Shown here one piece after another: positions 41,538-50,498 of a stretch of 64,000 bases of DNA. The translations under genes were made by a program, and so were the position numbers. Origin of the DNA: Methanomassiliicoccales archaeon UBA280 (GTDB lineage Archaea > Thermoplasmatota > Thermoplasmata > SG8-5); assembly GCA_002499085.1 (NCBI GenBank), contig DAKD01000027.1, positions 1 through 64,000 on the forward strand, given 5' to 3'. Under the pieces are notes generated by a model, which worked only from the letters and a program-made list of their open reading frames with translations, did not search any database and was not told the DNA's origin. The first letter of the stretch is position 1; each line of letters begins with the position of its first letter.

Positions 41538-42584
41538 ATGAACCGTGAGCGCGCGGTGCAGGCCGCAGGGTTCGGCTTGCTGTTCGTCATAACAGTCATC
41601 ATCAATTTCTATGCGTTTGACAGGATGTGCGGCCTGCTGGGCCTGGGCGTTTTCTGGGTCTCACTGGCATATGCGGTGGTCCTGACTTGCCTGCTCGCCG
41701 CGGGGTTCCTGGTCCGAACGTCCGCGGTCAGAGGGACAAAGGCCTTGTTCGTGGCAGTTACAACCGTGTACGGTCTAGAGTTCACTGCCCTGGCCCTGCT
41801 CATTCCCTTCGACATAGTGAATCTAGTTCTCCCGCTGCCTGAAAGGGATTGCGGCGTCGGCATCATGTGCTTCGTCATCGCGGTCGCGTGCGTCTCGGCA
41901 ATAAACTCGCAGATGCTCTGCGTCAGAACCCTGAGCCTGCCTTTCGCGAGGAGGCTGAGGGCTGTCCAGCTATCCGACGTCCACATAGGCGCGGTTCACG
42001 GCGCCCGCTACCTCAGGAGGGTTATTGATGCGGTTAACCGGTTGGAGCCTGACCTGGTGCTCATCACCGGCGACATAGTTTCCGGTGCAGCAGCCCCGGA
42101 GGACAGCCGCCTCGAGGGCTTTGCCGGGCTGAAGGCCAGGACGCTCTTGGCGCCGGGGAACCACGAGTACTACGAGGGCATGGACCAGATAGAGAAAGCG
42201 CTGCCCCGGAACATCGAGATCCTGAGGGACAGGGAAGTGAGATTCGACGGGTACTCGGTTTTTGGCCTGGACTTCCTGGGGCATCAGGGCGTCAGCGGCA
42301 CCCGCGAACTGGAAAGAAAATTCGACTGCCCCGTGATCGTGCTGGCCCATGTCCCGCAGTTCCTCGACCTGCCCGATGGGAGTATAATTCTCTCCGGACA
42401 TTACCATGCAGGCCAGGTGTTCCCGTTCAACTTCCTCGGGCATTTGTTCATAAAATATTTCAGGGGCGTGTACAAAAAGGCTGGAGTCACGCTGCATGTA
42501 TCGCCGGGCACCGCGACCTGGGGTTCCCCGATGAGGTTCGGGTCGAGGAACGAGATTACGCTGCTCGAATTGGGTCAAGAGTAG
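41538..42584 (+). CDS. Membrane-bound metallophosphoesterase
   Basis: This 348-residue calcineurin-like phosphoesterase has four hydrophobic helices in the first ~130 residues (FGLLFVITVIINFYAF, VFWVSLAYAVVLTCLLAAGF and two more). The two-metal catalytic domain follows. Metal motifs are LSDVHIGAVHG near residue 145, LVLITGDIVSG near residue 175, LLAPGNHEYYEG near residue 205, LAHVPQF near residue 270 and LSGHYHAGQV near residue 284. The family includes phosphodiesterases acting on lipids such as UDP-diacylglucosamine, but the substrate here is unknown. The final codons are duplicated about 346 bp downstream. Confidence 0.88.
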   Translation: MNRERAVQAAGFGLLFVITVIINFYAFDRMCGLLGLGVFWVSLAYAVVLTCLLAAGFLVRTSAVRGTKALFVAVTTVYGLEFTALALLIPFDIVNLVLPLPERDCGVGIMCFVIAVACVSAINSQMLCVRTLSLPFARRLRAVQLSDVHIGAVHGARYLRRVIDAVNRLEPDLVLITGDIVSGAAAPEDSRLEGFAGLKARTLLAPGNHEYYEGMDQIEKALPRNIEILRDREVRFDGYSVFGLDFLGHQGVSGTRELERKFDCPVIVLAHVPQFLDLPDGSIILSGHYHAGQVFPFNFLGHLFIKYFRGVYKKAGVTLHVSPGTATWGSPMRFGSRNEITLLELGQE

Positions 42585-42871
42585 AGATTGCCCGGCACCT
42601 GCCACACGATATCGGGTGTTGAATCGACTATGTGCATGTATTCCGGAGATTCGACGATGGCCCGACACCAGTTTCTCGGCTGAATCAGGGCCATAAAACA
42701 TAAGCTTATGCTGGCAAGCGGTGAACGCCGGAGCTGAATCGTTCCAAATGTCCCGCAGGACTTTGGATGGAAAATAAAGGCGTTCGCCATGATTGTATTT
42801 TGCATTAAGGAGTCACAATCATGAAAATGCCGGTAATCAGCAATCTGGAAGCGATGTGATTACCGGGGGCC

Positions 42872-42923
42872 CCCCGATGAGGTTCGGGTCGAGGAACGAG
42901 ATAACGCTGCTGGAATTGGGATA
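42872..42923 (+). pseudogene. Remnant 3' end of a second metallophosphoesterase gene
   Basis: Bases 42872-42920 match 42526-42574, the end of the intact gene, at 47 of 49 positions. Both differences are synonymous (ATT to ATA, CTC to CTG). The frame PMRFGSRNEITLLELG ends in TAA here. The rest of the copy is absent. The flanking stretch, 42585-42871 and 42924-43052, holds no recognisable gene on either strand. Confidence 0.75.
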
Positions 42924-43052
42924 ATAGCTCAGTTCGCGAAAAGTGGATGGTTAGCTGGGACAGAGTACCGGGTCACGACCCCGGCCTCGGAATTCAGAAT
43001 GAAAGCAATCAGCCAGGGCATGATCTGGTTGGCCGTTGCGCGTGTGTGGATA

Positions 43053-45470
43053 TTATAAGTCCTTTAATCGTTCCTTGAGTTTCGATACTTCATCCTGCCT
43101 CTTTCTCCACTTCTCCTCTTTCTCTGACAGGGTGGCCTCGCGCTCATCAAGTTCCGCTATCCGGGTCTGGAATTCCGCCAGAATCTCCTCGCGCATCTCC
43201 TCGGCCATCTTCTCCAGCTTCCATTCCTGGGCCTTGAGCTTCTCGTCCTTGGCGAGCAGTATCTTCTCGTGGTCCCTCAGGTTGCGGTCCTCCTTCTCCA
43301 GGTCCTGGCGGGCCTTGACCACTTTCGCCATCTCGGCCTTGACGTTCTCAAGCTCTGCATGCACCTTGGCCTCATGCTCCTTCAGCATGTTGCGCTGCTC
43401 AGCTATCTTCTCGGCATTTGTATGAATGGCCTGGTTCTTTTTCTCTATGTCCTTCTCGCGCTTCGCGGCTTCCTTCTCGAAGTTCTTTCTCGAGCCTTCG
43501 AACTCCTTTCCGGCAGCGTCCAAGGCTGCCTGCCTCTCCTCCAGCTCTTCAGCTCTTTCCTCTAGGCCTTTCTCGCGCTTGTCCAGCTCGAGCTTGAGGC
43601 TGTCCAGTGCGGAGCGGTGCCTGTCGAGCTCTGCCCTGTGCTCCTTGAGGTCGGACTCTTTCGCGTCGACTTTCTCGGCTTCCTTGCGCAGCTTCTCCCG
43701 CTCCGCCTCGAGTTCTTTCCCGTGATTGGCAATGTCCTTCTCCAGGCGCTGCCTGTCCTTGGCCAATTCCTTGGCCGCGGCATCGAGTTCCGACTGTTTC
43801 GCGCTCATCTCGGATTCGGCGTCCTCGATTTCCTTCGTCCTGGTTGCCAGCAGTTCCAGCTTCTTCTCCACTTCGCGTGTCGCTTCTTCCAGCTCCTTCA
43901 GCTTGTCCTCGGCCTTCTCGCGGTCCCGCTCAAGCATGCGCCTCTCCCTGGCCATCTCCGTGTTCGCGCCCTTGGCCTCCTTCTCCATATCGGCCAGCTT
44001 GTCCATGTCCGCCTTCATCCTTTCCTCGTCCGCCGCAATCTCCCTTTCCTTCTTCTCCAGCTCCCTGGACATGTTGCGCAGGGCCTTCTTCTCCTCCTTC
44101 ATGGCATTCTCGATTGCGTCCAGCTGCTGGCCCATCCTCTCCAGATCCTTCTTCTCAGATTCGATGTCTGATTTTTCATCCGCAAGCTTTTTTCTTTCCT
44201 CGGCAACCGCTTCCTTTTGCTCGGCAAGCTTGGCTTCCGAGGATTCGGCCTTCTCCCGGAGCCTGGCAAGCTCCTTCTCCCTGTCATTGAGTTTGACTGT
44301 CTGCGTGTCAAGTTCCTTCGCAAGAGCGTCCAGCCTTTTCCTCTCGGAGGCCGCGCTCTTCATCTCCGAGCCCAGCTTGGTTTCGATACCCTCCATCTCC
44401 TTCTCGCGCCTGGCAAGAAATGCCTTGGAACCGTCCAGCTCCCGTGCTGTCTGGGCCAGCGCAGTTTCCCTGGAGGCGAGGTCCTTCTCGGCCTTCTGCA
44501 GGCGGTCTTCTGTCTTGAGCAGAAGCGTCTCCTTCTGAACGTAGGATTCGATTTTTTCTTCCAGGTCCACGCGGGCGGCGTTCTGGCGCTTCGTCTCCTC
44601 CGAAATGTCGGCCCAGATGGACTCGAGCTCGGACCTCTCCCTGGCGAGAAGCTTCTCCTTCTGCTCTGCCTCGGACTCGCGCGCCCGCATGACCTCCTCT
44701 TCCTTGGCCAGGATCACTTCCTTCTTCCGAAGGCTGCGTTCCTTCTCGTCGAGGATCCTTGCGCGGTTCTCCAGATCCTCCTGCCTTGCCTGGAGGCGCA
44801 TCTCCTCCACCTTGCGCTCGGCCATGGTCACGACATCGTCCTGGCTCAGACCCTTCTTGTCGGATGCCAACTGCTTCAGCAATGCCACGCTTCCGCTCCT
44901 GAGCGCGTCCAGCTCGGACCTCATCCTCTCTATGTCCTGGGACCGGTTCACTGCTTCGAGCTTTGCCTGCTCGAGCTCGGCCGACCTCGCATCAAGTTCA
45001 TCATCGGCCTTTCTCAGAACCTGGGTCCTCATCCTTCTTTCGCCGGCTTCCCTCCTGGTCTTTTCTATCCTGATCCTTTCCTCGCCCTCGACCGCGCGCA
45101 GCACCGAGCCGATGTCTGTCTCGCCCAGTATTCCGGCCGGGTAGGGTTCCGCAACATGGGTGACTGAGATGGATGATGATTTGTACGAGTAAGAGCGTAT
45201 TTCGATTATACAGTCCTCGTTCGCGGAGTCGCGCGCAATCTCGTACACGGCGCTCTCGCCCAGCAATGTCCCGTCGCTCTCGTGGATCGCGAGATAGGGC
45301 ATGCCTTTCCTGGTGACAAGGTGGCCCGACGAGGCTGTGCCGTCGCGCATGAAGCTTGTCTTCAGGAGGCCGTCCAGCTTGCCCTCTCCGAGTGCCGCCA
45401 AAGCCTTCGCGAGCGAGCCCTCTCCGCCGAAAACCGTGTTCAGTATCCTTCCGCCGGGCAGATTCACCAT
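43053..45470 (-). CDS. Long coiled-coil protein with N-terminal sensor-like domain
   Basis: This 805-residue protein has a folded N-terminal domain of about 120 residues (LNTVFGGEGSLAKALAALG; SGHLVTRKGMPYLAIHESDG; VYEIARDSANEDCIIEIRSY) that loosely recalls DUF4388-like modules. The remaining ~650 residues are almost uninterrupted charged heptads rich in Glu, Lys, Arg and Ala, an extended coiled coil of roughly 90 nm if continuous. No ATPase motifs are present, so it is not an SMC or Rad50 protein. A structural or scaffold role in the cytoplasm is the likeliest reading. It diverges from the DUF4184-like gene. Confidence 0.6.
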   Translation of the reverse strand: MVNLPGGRILNTVFGGEGSLAKALAALGEGKLDGLLKTSFMRDGTASSGHLVTRKGMPYLAIHESDGTLLGESAVYEIARDSANEDCIIEIRSYSYKSSSISVTHVAEPYPAGILGETDIGSVLRAVEGEERIRIEKTRREAGERRMRTQVLRKADDELDARSAELEQAKLEAVNRSQDIERMRSELDALRSGSVALLKQLASDKKGLSQDDVVTMAERKVEEMRLQARQEDLENRARILDEKERSLRKKEVILAKEEEVMRARESEAEQKEKLLARERSELESIWADISEETKRQNAARVDLEEKIESYVQKETLLLKTEDRLQKAEKDLASRETALAQTARELDGSKAFLARREKEMEGIETKLGSEMKSAASERKRLDALAKELDTQTVKLNDREKELARLREKAESSEAKLAEQKEAVAEERKKLADEKSDIESEKKDLERMGQQLDAIENAMKEEKKALRNMSRELEKKEREIAADEERMKADMDKLADMEKEAKGANTEMARERRMLERDREKAEDKLKELEEATREVEKKLELLATRTKEIEDAESEMSAKQSELDAAAKELAKDRQRLEKDIANHGKELEAEREKLRKEAEKVDAKESDLKEHRAELDRHRSALDSLKLELDKREKGLEERAEELEERQAALDAAGKEFEGSRKNFEKEAAKREKDIEKKNQAIHTNAEKIAEQRNMLKEHEAKVHAELENVKAEMAKVVKARQDLEKEDRNLRDHEKILLAKDEKLKAQEWKLEKMAEEMREEILAEFQTRIAELDEREATLSEKEEKWRKRQDEVSKLKERLKDL

Positions 45471-45552
45471 AAACTATCGCCGCGTGGAGATGTAGATATA
45501 CGATATAAAATTAGAGGAAAGGTTTATCTGAATCGCTGACAATGTGCGGCTA

Positions 45553-46104
45553 ATGCCCCTGTCACCGTTTCACCTGGGTTTTGCCTGGCCAGTTTGGATG
45601 CTGAACCGGAAGAAGCTGCATTTCATGTCCCTGAGCTTCGGCTCCATGGTGCCTGACATTGAGGTGTTGCCGCTGATGCTGCTGAACGGGGAGGGGGAGC
45701 GGGCCAGGGGCCCGATGCATTCGTTCCTGGGCGCGCTGACCTTCGACATACTGGTCGTCATGCTGATTGTCTTTTTCATTGTGCCGCCGGTCGGCCGCTG
45801 GGTAAGGAGGAATTCCAAGGAGAGATGGCATATCTTTGCAGGGGTCGACGTCACCAGAGCGCCGACAGACATCGGTTGGGCATTGCTCTCGGCACTCATA
45901 GGCACGCTGAGCCATGTCATCATAGACGTCTTCACGCACGAGTACAATCCGATATTCTGGCCCTACTTCACTCAGCGCGAGATAAACTGTATGCCTTTTG
46001 CCGATTCGGCCCTTTCGTCCCTGGTTTTCATGGTCCCCATGGGCATCGCGGTCCTGGGCATGGCTCTGATGTACTGGACCAAACCCGCCGCGCGAAGCAA
46101 GTAA
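45553..46104 (+). CDS. DUF4184-like membrane protein
   Basis: This 183-residue integral membrane protein resembles the DUF4184 family. The N-terminus MPLSPFHLGFAWPVWML, the SLSFGSMVPDIEVL loop, RGPMHSFLGALTFD, and the later THEYNPIFWPYF carry the conserved His/Asp pattern that suggests a metal-dependent membrane hydrolase. Four to five hydrophobic segments are visible. I chose the ATG at 45553 over a GTG 9 bp upstream because the family begins MP..PFH and a TATA-like TTTAT lies near 45522. It stands 39 bp before the ychF gene and may share its transcript. Function unproven. Confidence 0.7.
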   Translation: MPLSPFHLGFAWPVWMLNRKKLHFMSLSFGSMVPDIEVLPLMLLNGEGERARGPMHSFLGALTFDILVVMLIVFFIVPPVGRWVRRNSKERWHIFAGVDVTRAPTDIGWALLSALIGTLSHVIIDVFTHEYNPIFWPYFTQREINCMPFADSALSSLVFMVPMGIAVLGMALMYWTKPAARSK

Positions 46105-46143
46105 CTTATAATATGCGCGCCATATCGCGGCCGGGAGGCATTC

Positions 46144-47334
46144 ATGGACATAGGGATTGTAGGCAAGCCGAACGTGGGAAAGTCCACGTTTTTCTCTGCG
46201 GCCACGATGGCGCCGGCCGAGATCGCGAATTACCCGTTCACCACTGTCAAGCCTAACGTCGGCGTTGGCTATGTTCACGGCAAATGCCCCCACACGGAGT
46301 TCAAAGTCCAGTGCAACCCGAACAATGCGCCCTGCGAGAACGGCACCAGGCTGATTCCCGTGGAACTGATTGACGTGGCCGGGCTGGTCCCGGACGCATG
46401 GCAGGGCAAGGGCCTGGGCAACAAATTTCTCGATGACCTGAGGCAGGCCAGCGCCCTCATCCATATTGTGGATGCGAGCGGCTCGACCCTTGCGGACGGC
46501 ACGCCCTGCGACATTGGCGCGCACGACCCCCTGGAGGATGTGAAATTCCTCGAGCGGGAGATTGATTACTGGTTCTTCTCCATACTGCAGAAGGACTGGA
46601 AGAAAGTGTCGAGGCAATGCTCCCAGGAAGGCAAGAACGTGGACAAGATGCTGCACGAGAGGTTCACGGGACTTGCGATTTCCGAGGGGCAGATTTCTCA
46701 CGCCACAAGGAGGGCGGCTCTTGAGGGGCAAACGCATACCTGGACTGACGATGACGTTCTCAGGCTGTGCGGCCAGATCCGTCGCGCCGGAAAGCCCATG
46801 ATAATCGCCGCGAACAAATGCGACCAGGCGTCCGAGAAGAACCTTGCTGCCCTGATGGCCGTCGAGGGAGCCACAGTCATCCCGACTTCGGCTGAATACG
46901 AGCTTGCTCTCAGGAAGGCTTCCAAAGTCGGGTTGCTGGAATACATGCCCGGTGACGTGAGTTTCACCCTGAGGGAACCGTCGAAGCTGAACGACGACCA
47001 GAGAAGGGCGCTTGACAAGATTGCGGCCTTCATGGAAAAATTCGGCGGAACAGGCATACAGAGATGCCTTGAAACCGCGGCTTTCGACCTTCTGGGCCTC
47101 ATTCCCGTGTACCCTGTCGAGGACGAGAACAAGCTGACCAACAAGGAGGGGTTGGTGCTTCCCGACGTGCACCTCATGCCGCAGGGCTCGAACGCCAGGG
47201 AGCTTGCCTACAGGGTGCACACTGACCTCGGAAACAACTTCATCCGGGCGATAGACGCGCGGACAAAGCGCGTGGTCGGCCATGACTACGTGCTGAAGAA
47301 GGACGATGTCATAACTATAATCGCGAGGCGCTGA
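46144..47334 (+). CDS. YchF/OLA1-like GTP/ATP-binding protein with TGS domain
   Basis: This 396-residue protein is the archaeal form of the OBG-HflX-like superfamily. G1 is GKPNVGKSTFFSA near residue 7, the switch region is NYPFTTVKPNVGV near residue 28, G3 is LIDVAGLVP near residue 77, and G4 is ANKCDQ near residue 221. The C-terminus (LPDVHLMPQGSNARELAY; HDYVLKKDDVITIIA) is a TGS domain. The protein probably binds ribosomes. Its G4 keeps NKxD, unlike bacterial YchF, so GTP specificity is likely. It ends 1 bp before polB, which suggests co-expression with the replicative polymerase. Confidence 0.92.
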   Translation: MDIGIVGKPNVGKSTFFSAATMAPAEIANYPFTTVKPNVGVGYVHGKCPHTEFKVQCNPNNAPCENGTRLIPVELIDVAGLVPDAWQGKGLGNKFLDDLRQASALIHIVDASGSTLADGTPCDIGAHDPLEDVKFLEREIDYWFFSILQKDWKKVSRQCSQEGKNVDKMLHERFTGLAISEGQISHATRRAALEGQTHTWTDDDVLRLCGQIRRAGKPMIIAANKCDQASEKNLAALMAVEGATVIPTSAEYELALRKASKVGLLEYMPGDVSFTLREPSKLNDDQRRALDKIAAFMEKFGGTGIQRCLETAAFDLLGLIPVYPVEDENKLTNKEGLVLPDVHLMPQGSNARELAYRVHTDLGNNFIRAIDARTKRVVGHDYVLKKDDVITIIARR

Positions 47335-47335
47335 G

Positions 47336-49723
47336 ATGGCGGCCTGGAACGTGCGTTTGCTGACTGCGTCATACTCGCGCGAGGAGGACGTTGTCGTCGA
47401 GCTTTACGGGCGGACGGACAAGGACCAGTCCATCACGGTACGGTACCGCGGGTTCAAGCCCTACTTCTACCTGGTGGCGCCGCCCTCGGGCATAGTGGCC
47501 GAGCTCAAGGCCAACGCAAATGTCATTTCCATCGAGGATGTGCAACTGTTCCATGACGGCCAGGACAGGCCGTGCAAGAAAGTCACAATAAAATACCCCT
47601 GGCTGGTGCCGGATTTCAGGAAGTCCTACGGAAGCCACTGCCGCGTCTTGGCGGCGGACATCCCGTTCCATCACAGGTTCATGTACGACATGGACCTGGG
47701 CGGGTGCGTCAGGGTGACAGGGAAGAAGCTGGAGCAGGGGAAGTACACGACCGACCTTGTGGTGGAGGCGTCCTCGTTCAAGAACATCGAGCCCTTCAAA
47801 CCCAGACTCAAGATTCTCAGCTTCGACCTGGAGAATTCCATAAAGACGAATGAGATCCTGACGATTTGCTGCGCTGTTTCCGGCGGCGATGCCATAACAT
47901 ACGAGAGCCTGGTCGGCGACGAGCGGACGATGATATCCGACTTCTTCGGGCTCATGAAGAAGCATGACCCGGACATCATCACCGGGTACAACATAGACGG
48001 TTATGACATCCCGCTGATCCTGGAAAGGGCTCAGCATCACAGGATGCATGACCTGGCAATCGGCAGGGACGGCACGGAGATTCGGGACGTGAGCGAGCGC
48101 TTCTGGCGGGCCCACGGCCGCATCATCGCGGATGCATGGTGGAATGCCAAGAAGGAGCTTCACCCGAAGCAGGAGACGCTCAATGCCGTGTCCAAGCTTG
48201 TGCTCGGGGAGCAGAAGGACGACGTCAACCCGCAGCAGATTGACAGGGAATGGGCTCAGGACAGGGACAAGGTCGTGAAGTACTGCGTCAAGGATGCGGA
48301 GCTCGCGCTCAAAATTCTTCAGAAGATTGCGGTTCTGGAGAAGAATATGGACCTCGCCACGGTTTCCAAACTCCCGCTGGACGATGTTTTCAACGGGCGG
48401 ACATCGACTCTCATAGATTCTGTGCTCATCAGGGAGGCTGACCGCAACGGCATCGCCGTTCCGCTCACGGGCGGGTTCTCCAAGGAGGGCCAGATCGAGG
48501 GCGGCTATGTACACACGATAGACCCGGGCCTCTATGACTGGATATGCGTGCTGGACTTCAAGTCCATGTACCCGAGCCTCATAATCGCCAAGAACATCTG
48601 CTTCACAACGCTGAGCAAGGACGGGGCCATCGTGAGCCCGGAGCCCGGCGTCCGTTACCTTGACAAGGAGACCAGGTTGGGACTCCTGCCCCAGGTTCTC
48701 GAAAGGCTGATGAAGGACAGGGACGACACGAAGAAGAAGATGAAGGCCGCCAAGACGGCCGAGGAAAAGCAATATTACGACGGGCTGCAGGCCGCCATCA
48801 AGGTCCTGATGAATGCAGTTTACGGCGTGTTCGCTTCCGCGTTCTACAGGTTCACCAATCCGAAGATAGGCGCCAGCATAACCGCCTTCGCCCGCGAGAA
48901 CACCAAGTCCATCATCAGCCAGCTCGAGACCGAGGGCATAAGGGTGATTTACGGGGATACTGATTCGGTGTTCTTCCAGTCCAAGGGCCAGACGCTTGAC
49001 GAGGCAAAGGAGCTGGGATCGGCCATCGCCAAACGATACTCAAAGGAGGGCGCAACCCTGGAATTCGAGAAGATAATCAATCCCCTGTTCAGCCATGGCG
49101 CGAAGAAGAGATACGTGGGCAATGTCGTATGGCCCGAGCAGTACATGATTGTGCGTGGCTATGAAACCAGGAGGACTGACGCATTCGATGCCCAGTCCGA
49201 CGCTCTGACCAAGGTTTTCGAGCGCATACTGGACCATGACACGGAGGGCGCAATATCGTTTGCCAGGGAAACAGTGGGCGCCATAGCCAAGGGCGAGGTG
49301 GAAGCAGCCAGACTTGTCATATCCAGGTCCTGCAAGACTGAGCAGAGCTACAAGGACCCGAACAACCAGACCACCGTCCAGACCGCAAGGAAGCTCCAGG
49401 AAATGGGTTACGAGTTCACTCCGGGCATGAAAGTCAGCTGGATAGTCACTGACGCCCGCAAGACGCCCATCGAGATCGAGCCCTTCATCAGCGGCAGGAA
49501 GTTCGAGCACAAGCCCGATTACGAATATTATGCCAGGCGGGTGGCCATGACCCTGGCCAGGGTTACCGATACCTTCGGCTGGGACGTGCAGGAACTGCTC
49601 ACGGGCACGCAGCAAAAATCACTGTTCAGCTTCGACCCCTCGGAGCCTTCCAAGCCCAAGAAGAAGGAGGAGCCGAAGGTCAAGAAGACTGACAAAGAAT
49701 TGACGCTGGACGACTTCTTCTGA
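47336..49723 (+). CDS. polB: Family-B DNA polymerase
   Basis: This 795-residue replicative-type DNA polymerase has 3'-5' proofreading motifs ExoI FDLENS near residue 164, ExoII TGYNIDGYDIP near residue 218 and ExoIII YCVKDAEL near residue 318. Polymerase motif A is DFKSMYPSLII near residue 404, motif B is KVLMNAVYGVFAS near residue 487, and motif C is YGDTDSVFF near residue 540. The C-terminal tail after residue 755 is charged and carries two PCNA-binding-like motifs, QKSLFSF and ELTLDDFF. The ATG lies one base after the ychF stop. The protein looks complete and active. Confidence 0.97.
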   Translation: MAAWNVRLLTASYSREEDVVVELYGRTDKDQSITVRYRGFKPYFYLVAPPSGIVAELKANANVISIEDVQLFHDGQDRPCKKVTIKYPWLVPDFRKSYGSHCRVLAADIPFHHRFMYDMDLGGCVRVTGKKLEQGKYTTDLVVEASSFKNIEPFKPRLKILSFDLENSIKTNEILTICCAVSGGDAITYESLVGDERTMISDFFGLMKKHDPDIITGYNIDGYDIPLILERAQHHRMHDLAIGRDGTEIRDVSERFWRAHGRIIADAWWNAKKELHPKQETLNAVSKLVLGEQKDDVNPQQIDREWAQDRDKVVKYCVKDAELALKILQKIAVLEKNMDLATVSKLPLDDVFNGRTSTLIDSVLIREADRNGIAVPLTGGFSKEGQIEGGYVHTIDPGLYDWICVLDFKSMYPSLIIAKNICFTTLSKDGAIVSPEPGVRYLDKETRLGLLPQVLERLMKDRDDTKKKMKAAKTAEEKQYYDGLQAAIKVLMNAVYGVFASAFYRFTNPKIGASITAFARENTKSIISQLETEGIRVIYGDTDSVFFQSKGQTLDEAKELGSAIAKRYSKEGATLEFEKIINPLFSHGAKKRYVGNVVWPEQYMIVRGYETRRTDAFDAQSDALTKVFERILDHDTEGAISFARETVGAIAKGEVEAARLVISRSCKTEQSYKDPNNQTTVQTARKLQEMGYEFTPGMKVSWIVTDARKTPIEIEPFISGRKFEHKPDYEYYARRVAMTLARVTDTFGWDVQELLTGTQQKSLFSFDPSEPSKPKKKEEPKVKKTDKELTLDDFF

Positions 49724-49743
49724 AAGCATACTGCCGTAGCATG

Positions 49744-49802
49744 CCCCGCCTCCGCATGGGCGGGGTGCCAGATACTCGCCCCACATCTCGTGAGCGGGGC
49801 GA
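49744..49802 (+). terminator. Double GC hairpin after polB
   Basis: Two stems follow the polB stop: CCCCGCC/GGCGGGG (49744-49750 with 49759-49765) and TCGCCCC/GGGGCGA (49776-49782 with 49796-49802). The first resembles the hairpin at 8086-8113. The 178 bp between polB and the next start otherwise holds only the promoter of that gene. Confidence 0.5.
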
Positions 49803-49874
49803 AACCCATTTCACGGCTCTAGCATTGGAGCGTTTCTCTCATCCTTCGCATTGCATGTTCCCCACAGATTAACG

Positions 49875-49880
49875 TTTATA
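49875..49880 (+). promoter_or_regulatory. TATA box fixing a leaderless start
   Basis: TTTATA at 49875-49880 is centred 24 bp before the ATG at 49902. It argues for that codon over an upstream in-frame start at 49851, which lies ahead of the promoter. Confidence 0.6.
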
Positions 49881-49901
49881 CCAGAAGCGAAATGCAGTTT
49901 C

Positions 49902-50498
49902 ATGTTCGCGCGCGGCTCCGCAGGCATTCTCGCAGTTCCCCCGTTAGCCGCGCTTTTCCTCTGGTACCTGGGCATCTGGCCTCTGGCACTTGCCCTGTCC
50001 CTGTTCTGGCTCATCCTGCTGATGTTCTTCCGCGACCCGGAGAGGAAGGCCGGGAAGGGCATTGTCTCGGCCGCTGACGGTGTCGTGGATTGGATCAGGG
50101 CCGATGAGAAATGGCTCGTGATTTCGGTTTTCATGAACCTGCACAATGTCCATGTCAACAGGGCGCCGCTGCCCGGTGTGGCCCTGAGGGTGACCAGGAA
50201 AGCTGGCGGGATGTGGCCCGCATTCCTCGAGCGCTCGAAAAGGAATGCCAGGGCCGTGATGGTCTTCGACACTGCAATAGGGCATGTGCGGGTCGTGCAG
50301 ATTTCAGGGGTCTTCGCCTGGCGCGTTGTTCCGTATGTCAGGAAAGGAAAAGCCGTACTGAAGGGTCGCAGAATCGGCATGATTAGGTTCGGGTCCCGTG
50401 TTAACGTTTGGCTGCCCGCTGATAAAGTTGTGTGCAGGGTGGTGAAAGGCCAGAAAACCATTGCCGGAGTGACCACGATCGCGGAAGTGAGACCTTGA
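49902..50498 (+). CDS. asd: Archaetidylserine decarboxylase (PSD-like)
   Basis: This 198-residue pyruvoyl-dependent decarboxylase converts archaetidylserine to archaetidylethanolamine in the membrane. It has an N-terminal hydrophobic hairpin (VPPLAALFLWYLGIWPLALA), FFRDPERKAGKGIVSAADG near residue 46, the FMNLHNVHVNRAPL segment near residue 77, and the self-cleavage site IRFGSRVNVWLP near residue 160, where the serine becomes the pyruvoyl group. The short form matches the archaeal/bacterial Psd-II type. It overlaps the synthase gene by 4 bp. Confidence 0.92.
   Translation: MFARGSAGILAVPPLAALFLWYLGIWPLALALSLFWLILLMFFRDPERKAGKGIVSAADGVVDWIRADEKWLVISVFMNLHNVHVNRAPLPGVALRVTRKAGGMWPAFLERSKRNARAVMVFDTAIGHVRVVQISGVFAWRVVPYVRKGKAVLKGRRIGMIRFGSRVNVWLPADKVVCRVVKGQKTIAGVTTIAEVRP

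Noticed and set aside
42575..42805. 76-codon minus-strand frame beside the metallophosphoesterase end
   Set aside because: The C-terminal 39 codons look protein-like, but no family, ribosome binding site or conservation argument supports it, and it overlaps the end of a real gene.
42935..43000. tRNA-like sequence (GGTTAGCT..., then CCGGG-TCACGAC-CCCGG stem-loop)
   Set aside because: It resembles a D arm plus an anticodon or T arm, but no matching acceptor stem exists, U33 is missing and the T loop consensus is absent. At most a decayed remnant.
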